A stretch of DNA of 5,513 nt. Source: WTAW01 sp050124775. Lineage in GTDB: Bacteria; Acidobacteriota; Aminicenantia; Aminicenantales; Aminicenantaceae. The notes beneath the pieces were generated by a model. It was not told where the DNA came from, did not search any database, and saw only the letters and a program-made list of their open reading frames with translations. Below, piece after piece: positions 1 to 4,054 of this stretch. Each line of letters starts with the position of its first letter. Within the stretch, counting starts at the first letter, position 1. The stretch lies in the NCBI GenBank assembly GCA_050124775.1, contig JASFEP010000313.1:1-5513 (forward strand), given 5' to 3'. The translations under genes were made by a program, and so were the position numbers.

Positions 1-6
1 GGTCAT
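1..6 (-). CDS. start of a gene running off the left edge (first two codons only)
   Basis: An ATG on the minus strand (positions 6-4) followed by ACC is preceded by a near-perfect ribosome binding site, AAAGGAGG, at 19-12, with 5 bases between. That is as strong a translation start signal as the others in this window, so a gene very likely begins here and leaves the window at once. It follows the lipoprotein gene in the same direction about 98 bases later, so it could be the third gene of the same transcription unit or have its own promoter. Nothing can be said about its product (Met-Thr...). Confidence 0.55.
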
Positions 7-11
7 TGATT

Positions 12-35
12 CCTCCTTTCTTTTGACCAAAGAAA
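12..35 (-). promoter_or_regulatory. ribosome binding site adjoining a 7-bp hairpin
   Basis: On the minus strand TTTCTTT (35-29), loop GGTCA (28-24) and AAAGAAA (23-17) form a perfect 7-bp stem. The last three A residues of the stem are the first three bases of the AAAGGAGG ribosome binding site (19-12). The fold would partly cover or crowd that site. The stem is only A-T rich (one G-C pair), so it may be too weak to matter. A second copy of TTTGACCA lies at 50-57 (the first is at 22-29), which could be a paired operator. Regulatory meaning is inference. Confidence 0.3.
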
Positions 36-104
36 TTATTAAGAGGTAATTTGACCACCTGTCTTACTAAAGTGTCAAGTCAAGTAAATCCTCAAGCATA
101 TAAA

Positions 105-605
105 TCATTCAGGTAATGGCAAGTCTGAGTTCCAACTCCAGATGGCTATACGCCAAGAACTATCAGTCTGCTTACGAAAAATCCCTAGCACCTTATACTC
201 GTCCCTAATTGGCTCCTCGACGCCTTCAATACTAAATGTCTCTACGCCTATGCCCCTTGCGTAGGCAATGTCTCCATATCCGTTAACCTCTACTAATTCG
301 ACCTTATGCTCTGAATATTTCATGCCTGCGGATTCAAGCAATTCTTTCAACGCAGAATGTCCCTTGATTATAGGACTATTCGGACCCATCAACACTACAT
401 CCTCGGTAAACAATGCTACAACTCCATTCCAATCTCCCGCTAGGACTACTTCATCAAGAGCAGGACCTATAGCTTTAATAGCTGCAATATCCTCATCTGA
501 TAAAGGTTCAACTCCAACTTCCTCAGCTACCTCTTCAGCCTTCTGGCAACTAAGAGCAAAACAAAGCAGAAAGACCAAAGGCAATACCATAAAAAGTTTT
601 TTCAT
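105..605 (-). CDS. lipoprotein with an NTF2/SnoaL-like (DUF4440-type) domain
   Basis: 166-residue protein. Residues 1-19 form a lipoprotein signal peptide (MKK, then a hydrophobic run) ending in Ala-Leu-Ser-Cys, so Cys20 is the likely lipidated residue; Ala at -3 is less usual than Leu. An acidic linker (21-37) leads into one compact domain at about 38-162. Its pattern is that of the NTF2/SnoaL/DUF4440 fold: an opening helix, then 'GDWNGVVALFTEDVVLMGP', a 'PIIKGHSALKELL' turn-helix, 'YGDIAYARGIGVETF', and a closing strand 'SSWRIAIWSWNSD'. Members of this fold bind small ligands or act as weak isomerases or hydrolases; many DUF4440 proteins have no known substrate, and none can be assigned here. 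The start is supported by GAGGAGG 5 bases upstream (617-611). The gene follows the ankyrin gene after only 21 bases, so the two are probably co-transcribed and both products are exported. The product would sit on the periplasmic face of a membrane. Confidence 0.85.
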   Translation of the reverse strand: MKKLFMVLPLVFLLCFALSCQKAEEVAEEVGVEPLSDEDIAAIKAIGPALDEVVLAGDWNGVVALFTEDVVLMGPNSPIIKGHSALKELLESAGMKYSEHKVELVEVNGYGDIAYARGIGVETFSIEGVEEPIRDEYKVLGIFRKQTDSSWRIAIWSWNSDLPLPE

Positions 606-626
606 GTCTACCTCCTCAGAATCCCA

Positions 627-1328
627 TTATTTTTTTCCTGATATCCCCCCATGCCTACGGAGCAAATCAACTATTTCATCAAGCCCTTTAGATATTCCTA
701 TATCTAATGGGGTTTCTCCATATCGTGTCATTGCGTTCACATCTGCTCCCTCGTTGATTAGTAGTTCCGCTGCTGCTATTTGGTTATTTCGAATAGCTAA
801 GTGAAGCGGCGTGTTTTGATTTTGCGAAAGCCTTGCTTCCAATTCAGCTCCATTTCTTATCAACACCTCAACCATTTCTATATTACCCTTACCAACCGCT
901 GCATGAAGTGGAGTTGCATCCCTGGTTTCCCCAGATGCCATGCATTTCGCGTTGACATCCAAACCATTTGCAATCAATAGCTCAGTCACAGCTTTATTTC
1001 CCGCATAGAGTCCTGAAATATGCAGAAGATTCACGCCATTGAAATTAATCTCCACATCTGCCCCCGCGTCTATAAGTAATTTTGCAATATCAGCGTTTCC
1101 CATTAGTACGGCAAAATATAGAGGTGTGATGTCACGGCTAGCGCCTAAATCGAATCTCACATTTACGTCAACACCGGCTTGGATAAGCTGATTGACTTCA
1201 TCAATCTTGCCAAACATTATTGCTCTGGTCCATTTTTTTCCGTTTTCTTCGGTTACATGTGAAATGGCTGTCAGAGATGTCACAACCAGAATTATTGAAA
1301 GTACAATAGAAATTGATTTAGTCATCAT
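627..1328 (-). CDS. secreted ankyrin-repeat protein
   Basis: 233-residue protein with an N-terminal hydrophobic segment (about 4-22), probably a cleavable signal peptide (Ala-Ile-Ser before His24) or else an anchor. It is followed by about five to six ankyrin repeats: a partial capping repeat at 33-57, then about 67-95, 98-128, 137-165, 172-199 and 205-228. The repeats show TPLHxA-type helix starts ('TPLYFAV', 'TPLHAAV', 'TPLHLAI', 'TPLDIGI') and 'LLI..GADVN'-type loops. Ankyrin repeats are protein-binding scaffolds with no catalysis, so the role is presumably binding a partner in the periplasm or outside the cell; the partner is unknown. Two ATG codons are adjacent. The ribosome binding site GGGAG (1335-1331) is only 2 bases from the first but 5 from the second, so translation may begin at 1325. 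A good promoter lies about 35 bases upstream. It is the first gene of the unit with the lipoprotein gene downstream. Confidence 0.85.
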   Translation of the reverse strand: MMTKSISIVLSIILVVTSLTAISHVTEENGKKWTRAIMFGKIDEVNQLIQAGVDVNVRFDLGASRDITPLYFAVLMGNADIAKLLIDAGADVEINFNGVNLLHISGLYAGNKAVTELLIANGLDVNAKCMASGETRDATPLHAAVGKGNIEMVEVLIRNGAELEARLSQNQNTPLHLAIRNNQIAAAELLINEGADVNAMTRYGETPLDIGISKGLDEIVDLLRRHGGISGKK

Positions 1329-1368
1329 CTCTCCCGCTTTTCGATAAAGAGGCCTATTTACTTCTGAT

Positions 1369-1397
1369 AATTAATCAAACCTGGCAATCTATGTCAA
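1369..1397 (-). promoter_or_regulatory. sigma70-type promoter of the ankyrin-lipoprotein unit
   Basis: On the minus strand a perfect -35 box TTGACA (1397-1392) is followed by a 17-base spacer and TTAATT (1374-1369) as the -10 box. A TGA just before the -10 gives the extended -10 form, which can compensate for its weak match (3 of 6). Transcription would start near 1362, about 35 bases before the ankyrin start codon. The assignment rests on pattern only. Confidence 0.5.
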
Positions 1398-1455
1398 CAG
1401 CAGGGAAGCCTTTTATGGAAAAATTTTGTAGTTTGAGTGCAAGGGTTGTAGAGTA

Positions 1456-1488
1456 GGGGGGGTGTCTGAAAAGTCCCCATACCCCCCC
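1456..1488. repeat. hairpin with seven G-C pairs in the stem
   Basis: GGGGGGGT (1456-1463) and ACCCCCCC (1481-1488) are perfect reverse complements around a 17-base loop that itself contains GTCTGAAAAGTCCCC. It would be very stable in RNA. There is no T-run immediately after it on either strand, so it is not a typical intrinsic terminator. It may be the end of a decayed repetitive element. Confidence 0.5.
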
Positions 1489-1500
1489 TGTCCCATTTTC

Positions 1501-1527
1501 ATGGCGCGGCCCGCCATCCATATGGAT
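1501..1527. repeat. two adjoining palindromes
   Basis: ATGGCG (1501-1506) pairs with CGCCAT (1512-1517) around a 5-base GC loop. Directly overlapping it, ATCCATATGGAT (1516-1527) is a perfect 12-base palindrome. No coding sequence is nearby. They could be a protein-binding site or part of a decayed element; there is no stronger evidence. Confidence 0.35.
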
Positions 1528-1772
1528 CCCTGCGCTCCAAAATTGAGGGAAAAAGGCTGATAATGTAACTGTTTCCCAGATCCATCATAAAAAGCTGTGG
1601 GACATGGGAGTATAAAAAGCAATAAAAAACGGAGCCAAATGGGAAAAGAGACTAATTTTTAGGGGGTATTTGGGACAGGTTTCAAGGAAATTGAAAATAA
1701 ATATCCCATTTTATGGAAAGTGGCGTAAGTTGTTTATTTGTAGGAAAAGTGAGTTGACATAATAGAAAGCAA

Positions 1773-1787
1773 TCGAACCCACACTCA
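1773..1787 (-). repeat. 15-bp copy of the tRNA-Leu variable-arm/T-arm core (possible att scar)
   Basis: The minus strand reads TGAGTGTGGGTTCGA, identical to 3907-3921 on the plus strand inside the tRNA-Leu(CAA) remnant. Only about half (GGTTCGA) is common to many tRNAs; the other eight bases are specific to that tRNA-Leu. The copy begins 5 bases beyond the CCA end of the tRNA-Arg(CCT) remnant. It may be a crossover core left by recombination. Chance cannot be fully ruled out. Confidence 0.35.
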
Positions 1788-1792
1788 ATGAA

Positions 1793-1850
1793 TGGCTCCT
1801 CGGGCAGGATTCGAACTGGCTACACCCGGATTAGGAATCAGTTGCTCTAT
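1793..1850 (-). pseudogene. 3' remnant of tRNA-Arg(CCT), probable attachment-site scar
   Basis: Minus strand, 5' to 3': the 3' strand of a D stem (GAGC), an anticodon stem-loop with loop TTCCTAA (anticodon CCT, plus positions 1835-1833), a T loop TTCGAAT, the 3' acceptor strand CCGAGGA, discriminator G and encoded CCA (1795-1793). The matching 5' acceptor strand TCCTCGG and a D loop with GG are absent. The anticodon stem (ACTGA/TCCGG) and T stem (GCCAG/CCTGC) each have two mismatches, so it cannot be functional. Such 3' tRNA fragments are the usual mark of site-specific integration into tRNA genes. Confidence 0.65.
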
Positions 1851-1922
1851 AAATGACAAGATCTCTTTCGATTTGTCACCAATCGATTGAAAAATGCATA
1901 AATTTTGCATGAAACTGGCACC

Positions 1923-1957
1923 TTGTATAGTGTACAAAATGACGCAAAAATGACGCA
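1923..1957. repeat. small inverted repeat plus 11-bp tandem repeat (candidate integrase arm sites)
   Basis: AAAATGACGCA occurs twice in perfect tandem (1936-1946 and 1947-1957); read on the minus strand it is TGCGTCATTTT twice. Overlapping its left end is TTGTA (1923-1927) / TACAA (1933-1937). The repeats lie about 90 bases downstream of the tRNA-Arg(TCT) remnant, counted in the direction of the adjoining integrase remnant. Short tandem repeats beside an att core are typical of arm-type binding sites of tyrosine recombinases. The same TGCGT motif recurs beside the tRNA-Leu remnant on the other side. Confidence 0.4.
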
Positions 1958-1970
1958 GAATTGCCATTTC

Positions 1971-1986
1971 AGGCTGAAAATAGCCT
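1971..1986. repeat. short hairpin in the att flank
   Basis: AGGCT (1971-1975) and AGCCT (1982-1986) are perfect reverse complements around GAAAAT. The stem is only 5 bp, close to the arm-like repeats. It could be a bending or accessory-protein site of the old element; this is weak evidence. Confidence 0.2.
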
Positions 1987-2048
1987 AAAATAGCATACTC
2001 TCACGGAAAAGCCACCAAAGGAAAACTGTTGAAAACATGGAGGTTATA

Positions 2049-2098
2049 TGGCGCGCCTGGAGAGACTCGAACTCCCGACCCGCTGCTTAGAAGGCATT
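2049..2098 (-). pseudogene. 3' half of tRNA-Arg(TCT), attachment-site scar
   Basis: Minus strand: anticodon loop CTTCTAA (anticodon TCT, plus positions 2091-2089), anticodon-stem 3' strand GCAGC, variable loop, a fully paired T arm (GGGAG-TTCGAGT-CTCTC), acceptor 3' strand CAGGCGC, discriminator G, and CCA (2051-2049). The 5' acceptor strand GCGCCTG and the D arm are missing, and only three anticodon-stem pairs remain. The preceding sequence is instead the end of an integrase gene, whose stop codon lies just 12 bases upstream of nucleotide 27 of the tRNA. This is the layout expected where an integrase gene abuts its own att core. Confidence 0.75.
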
Positions 2099-2110
2099 CC
2101 GTCACGAAAA

Positions 2111-2263
2111 TTAACTGGCTGCAAATGAATAACTTACAACATCGTCCTGACAATATTTGTCACTCATTTGACGCTCGAAATCGGGTTTTTGTTGCTTTAC
2201 GGTCAAGGATTCAACAGCCTGAAACTTCACATCAGCTTTAGAATGTAGGTATCGCTGAGTAGT
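2111..2263 (-). pseudogene. C-terminal remnant of a tyrosine recombinase (integrase), cut by the IS256-family element
   Basis: The last 50 codons of an integrase reading TTQRYLHSKADVKFQAVESL and then a variable tail to a TAA stop. 'T-T-x-R-Y-L-H' is the box around the catalytic tyrosine of phage-type tyrosine recombinases, and the following 'K.....AVESL' helix is typical of the C-terminus. Everything upstream (core-binding domain, box I Arg, H-x-x-R, GH) is missing: the frame meets the left end of the insertion sequence at 2263/2264. It is similar to, but clearly different from, the integrase remnant at the other end of the insertion sequence (RYLH.K....AVE.L shared, tails unrelated), so the two come from different genes. 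It is non-functional. Its target was probably tRNA-Arg(TCT), whose 3' half follows directly. Confidence 0.7.
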
Positions 2264-2292
2264 GGGACTGTAAGAAAAACTGTGTAAACCTC
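2264..2292 (+). repeat. left terminal inverted repeat of the IS256-family element
   Basis: It matches the reverse complement of 3547-3575 at 22 of 29 positions. The inner CTGTGTAAACC and the outer TGTAAG blocks are identical. The five bases between them differ completely (AAAAA versus GTTTT), which suggests a non-contacted spacer between two transposase contact blocks. Confidence 0.8.
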
Positions 2293-2297
2293 TTTGA

Positions 2298-2320
2298 TGA
2301 TATAATTCACAAGGAGGTGA
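2298..2320 (+). promoter_or_regulatory. extended -10 promoter and ribosome binding site of the transposase gene
   Basis: TGATATAAT (2298-2306) is a perfect -10 box with the TGn extension. No good -35 is seen at the right distance, which falls inside the left inverted repeat. AAGGAGGTG (2311-2319) is a near-perfect ribosome binding site just before ATG at 2322. A transcript starting about 7 bases after the -10 would begin inside the ribosome binding site, so either the leader is extremely short or the real promoter lies further upstream. Confidence 0.4.
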
Positions 2321-2321
2321 C

Positions 2322-3536
2322 ATGGTACTCGACCGAGATAAACTCAAAAAGCTTCTCAAGGAAAAAGGCGTTAAGTCGCTCGATGATTTTAACGCCTTCA
2401 TGAGAGGTGTCAGCAAGGATGTCATCGAGACTCTTCTCGAGGAGGAGTTGACCGATCATCTGGGGTTTGAAAAACACGACCAGAAAGCCAAAGCCATTGA
2501 TAACTCTAGAAACGGCTACACTCCTAAGACAGTAAAATCCAAATTTGGTGAGATAGGCCTGGATGTTCCGCGTGACCGGAGATCTGAGTTTGAGCCTCAG
2601 GTTGTAAAAAAGCGCAAAAAGGACATTGCAGGCCTGGAAGAGAAGATCATTTCTATGTATGCCAAAGGCATGACCACTCGGGATATTCAGGCTCATATCA
2701 AGGACCTCTACAACTATGAGATCTCGCCAGAGACCGTAAGCTCCATCACAGACAAGGTCATGGAAAGAGCCAGGGAATGGCAGAGCCGGCCGGTAGAACC
2801 TATCTATGCCGTTATCTATATGGACGCGGTGTTCCTAAAGATGAGGACCGAAGGCCATGTGCGAAATGTGGCTGTGTATACCATTATCGGGATTAACCTG
2901 GATGGTCATAAGGAATGCCTGGGAATGTGGGTGTGTGAGACCGAATCAGCTAAGTATTGGCTCTCTGTTCTCAATGAGCTCAAAAACCGGGGATTAGAGG
3001 ATGTTCTTATCTTTTCGGTAGACAATCTCAAAGGTATCTCCGAGGCTATCGAAGCTGTCTTTCCGCAGGCTGAAGTCCAGAAGTGCATCATCCATCAGAT
3101 ACGAAACTCTCTTCGATATGTTTCCTGGAAAGAGCGGAAGGCAATGGCAAAGGATCTCAGATTCATCTATGAAGCTGCCACTGAAGAGGAGGGAGCCTCA
3201 GCCCTGGATGATTTTGCCGAAAAATGGGATAAACGCTATCCTCATGTCTCAGCCTCCTGGAAGAAGAACTGGGCAGAGATATCAACGTTTTTTAAATATC
3301 CTCCTGAGATCCGGACGATGATCTACACGACAAATCCGATTGAGAGCCTACACCGGCAGATCAAAAAAGTGTCTAAGAATAAATCCAGCTTCCCGAACGA
3401 GCAGGCTCTGATTAAGCTCGTCTATCTGGCTGTAGAGGAGGCTTCTAGAAAATGGACAATGCGACATCGGGATTGGGCTATGATATACTCACAATTGATG
3501 ATCTTTTTTGAAGATCGCGTGGCCAAATATGTGTGA
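2322..3536 (+). CDS. IS256-family transposase
   Basis: 404 residues, the normal full length for the family. It cuts and joins the inverted repeats of its own element by a copy-out-paste-in route with a circular intermediate (family knowledge). The N-terminal part (about 1-155) carries the DNA-binding region, including 'NSRNGYTPKTVKSKFGEIGLDVPRDR' and a helix-turn-helix-like 'MYAKGMTTRDIQAHIKDLY' (112-130). The RNase H-like DDE catalytic acids appear to be Asp168 ('IYMDAVFLK'), Asp234 ('FSVDNLKGI') and Glu341 ('TTNPIESLHRQIKK'). The family's C-x-x-H-Q-x-R-N block is present (Cys255, His258, Arg261, Asn262). An Asn follows the second Asp where Gly is usual. There is no frameshift or stop, so it could still be active. 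The start is fixed by a strong ribosome binding site 2-3 bases upstream. Confidence 0.97.
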   Translation: MVLDRDKLKKLLKEKGVKSLDDFNAFMRGVSKDVIETLLEEELTDHLGFEKHDQKAKAIDNSRNGYTPKTVKSKFGEIGLDVPRDRRSEFEPQVVKKRKKDIAGLEEKIISMYAKGMTTRDIQAHIKDLYNYEISPETVSSITDKVMERAREWQSRPVEPIYAVIYMDAVFLKMRTEGHVRNVAVYTIIGINLDGHKECLGMWVCETESAKYWLSVLNELKNRGLEDVLIFSVDNLKGISEAIEAVFPQAEVQKCIIHQIRNSLRYVSWKERKAMAKDLRFIYEAATEEEGASALDDFAEKWDKRYPHVSASWKKNWAEISTFFKYPPEIRTMIYTTNPIESLHRQIKKVSKNKSSFPNEQALIKLVYLAVEEASRKWTMRHRDWAMIYSQLMIFFEDRVAKYV

Positions 3537-3546
3537 GGGTAAAAAT

Positions 3547-3575
3547 GGGGTTTACACAGAAAACCTTACACTCCC
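3547..3575 (-). repeat. right terminal inverted repeat of the IS256-family element
   Basis: It begins 10 bases after the transposase stop codon and ends where the integrase frame resumes at 3576. It contains TTTACA (3551-3556), a near-consensus outward-facing -35 box, as is known for some IS256-family ends. No matching -10 is seen in the flanking integrase remnant. Confidence 0.8.
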
Positions 3576-3854
3576 GGTATTGAGGATTTTACCTTCCATG
3601 ATCTGAGGCGGACTTTCGGAACACGGCTGCTTGAGAAGGGGGTTGATATTCGCACCATACAGAAGCTCTACGGACATTCAAGCGTGTCGGTCACGGAGCG
3701 GTATCTCCATCCCAAAGATTCGTTAAGAAGGGAAGCCGTTGAGCTTCTAGCTCAAAAATTGGGAAAGAAGCCCGTCGATTCGTTCCAAATACGTTCCAGA
3801 AATAAGGACGCCACTGATTCGGGCCATCCAACATCATTATTTTCAGTGAATTAA
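3576..3854 (+). pseudogene. C-terminal half of a tyrosine recombinase (integrase), cut by the IS256-family element
   Basis: 92 codons to a TAA stop, in frame from the edge of the insertion sequence. It starts 'GIEDFTFHDLRRTFGTRLLEKGVDIRTIQKLYGHSSVSVTERYLHPK'. That gives the H-x-x-R box (His-Asp-Leu-Arg, about residues 8-11), the Gly-His box ('LYGHSS') and the catalytic tyrosine ('TERYLH'), all in the usual order and spacing. The N-terminal core-binding domain and the box I arginine are missing, and no start codon belongs to it. The left-hand integrase remnant is cut about 40 residues further along, so this is not the other half of the same gene. The stop lies inside the 5' part of the tRNA-Leu-like sequence, so this enzyme probably targeted tRNA-Leu(CAA). 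It is non-functional unless completed in trans. Confidence 0.85.
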
Positions 3855-3939
3855 AAATGGGCGGATTCAAAGACACACTGTTCTCAAAATCCAGTTCACT
3901 TCACGGTGAGTGTGGGTTCGACTCCCTCCTCCGGCACCA
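3851..3939 (+). pseudogene. degenerate tRNA-Leu(CAA), attachment-site scar
   Basis: The 3' part is convincing: anticodon loop CTCAAAA (anticodon CAA, 3885-3887), 3' anticodon stem TCCAG, a class II variable arm (TTCAC...GTGAG), T loop TTCGACT with four of five T-stem pairs, acceptor 3' strand CTCCGGC, discriminator A and CCA at 3937-3939. The 5' acceptor strand should be GCCGGAG but is TTAAAAA, which includes the integrase stop codon. The 5' anticodon strand has lost its last two pairs. The intervening bases keep the exact class II spacing and a faint likeness to a leucine D arm (GGCGGATT...AGACACA). It is therefore not a working tRNA but an att core joined to an integrase 3' end. Confidence 0.7.
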
Positions 3940-4006
3940 GTTTTCGCCTGGAAAATCCGATTTTTGCGAGTTAACTCCTTTCAACTCTGATACCGTATTT
4001 TCAGCT

Positions 4007-4054
4007 AATTTTATGAAATTTTATGTGAAATTTTATGCGTGAAATTTTATGCGT
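4007..4054 (+). repeat. tandem 14-bp repeats beside the tRNA-Leu scar (candidate integrase arm sites)
   Basis: GAAATTTTATGCGT occurs twice in perfect tandem (4027-4040, 4041-4054), preceded by a 12-base variant GAAATTTTATGT (4015-4026) and a partial copy AATTTTAT (4007-4014). The array begins about 68 bases after the tRNA-Leu CCA. Its TGCGT motif and A/T partner are shared with the 11-bp tandem repeat beside the tRNA-Arg(TCT) scar (TGCGTCATTTT). Arm-type binding sites of a tyrosine recombinase are the best reading, but that is inference. Confidence 0.55.

Larger units (their letters stand above)
1398..1772. other. gene-free stretch with clustered inverted repeats
   Basis: No reading frame here looks like a protein. 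The stretch holds a G7/C7 hairpin (1456-1488), two adjoining palindromes (1501-1527), and an inverted pair CCTGTCCCA (1487-1495) / TGGGACAGG (1671-1679), with a further TGGGACA at 1598-1604. GGGGTAT followed by GGGAC occurs on the plus strand at about 1663-1675 and in similar form on the minus strand at about 1487-1474. This looks like decayed repetitive or insertion-sequence DNA lying between the host operon and the integration hotspot, but no element can be named. Confidence 0.4.
2264..3575 (+). mobile_element. complete IS256-family (Mutator-type) insertion sequence
   Basis: About 1312 bp, bounded by imperfect inverted repeats of 29 bp (22 of 29 identical) beginning GGGACTGTAAG on the left and, reading inward, GGGAGTGTAAG on the right. 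One transposase gene fills it. Length and single-gene content are usual for the family. The exact outer ends are inferred from the inverted repeats and from the points where both integrase frames resume. IS256-family insertion normally makes an 8-9 bp target duplication, but the flanks (TGAGTAGT left, GGTATTGA right) do not match. The two flanks also come from two different, oppositely oriented integrase genes, so the element no longer sits in its original target. Confidence 0.85.

Noticed and set aside
268..804. Plus-strand 178-codon frame
   Set aside because: Antisense shadow of the lipoprotein and ankyrin genes, which have much stronger coding evidence.
1413..1622. Minus-strand 69-codon frame in the repeat-rich gap
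   Set aside because: It covers palindromes and a G/C run, with no ribosome binding site and no recognisable protein pattern.
1785..1967. Minus-strand 60-codon frame ending 'NPGVASSNPARGAIH'
   Set aside because: The C-terminal part is a translation of the tRNA-Arg(CCT) remnant; no ribosome binding site or family likeness.
2029..2241. Plus-strand 70-codon frame containing 'GETRTPDPLLRR'
   Set aside because: This is the well-known false translation of the reverse complement of a tRNA; it overlaps the tRNA-Arg(TCT) remnant and the integrase remnant.
2307..2696. Minus-strand frames across the transposase gene (also 2906-3091 and the 5' part of 2111-2425)
   Set aside because: Antisense shadows of the transposase. 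Only the part of the 2111-2425 frame beyond the insertion sequence (2111-2263) is real, as an integrase tail.
3857..4042. Plus-strand 61-codon frame over the tRNA-Leu scar
   Set aside because: It translates the tRNA remnant and the tandem repeats; no coding signal.
4007..4054. Possible CRISPR array or plasmid iterons
   Set aside because: Repeats are 12-14 bp in direct tandem without spacers and lie beside an att site; no replication or cas gene is present.
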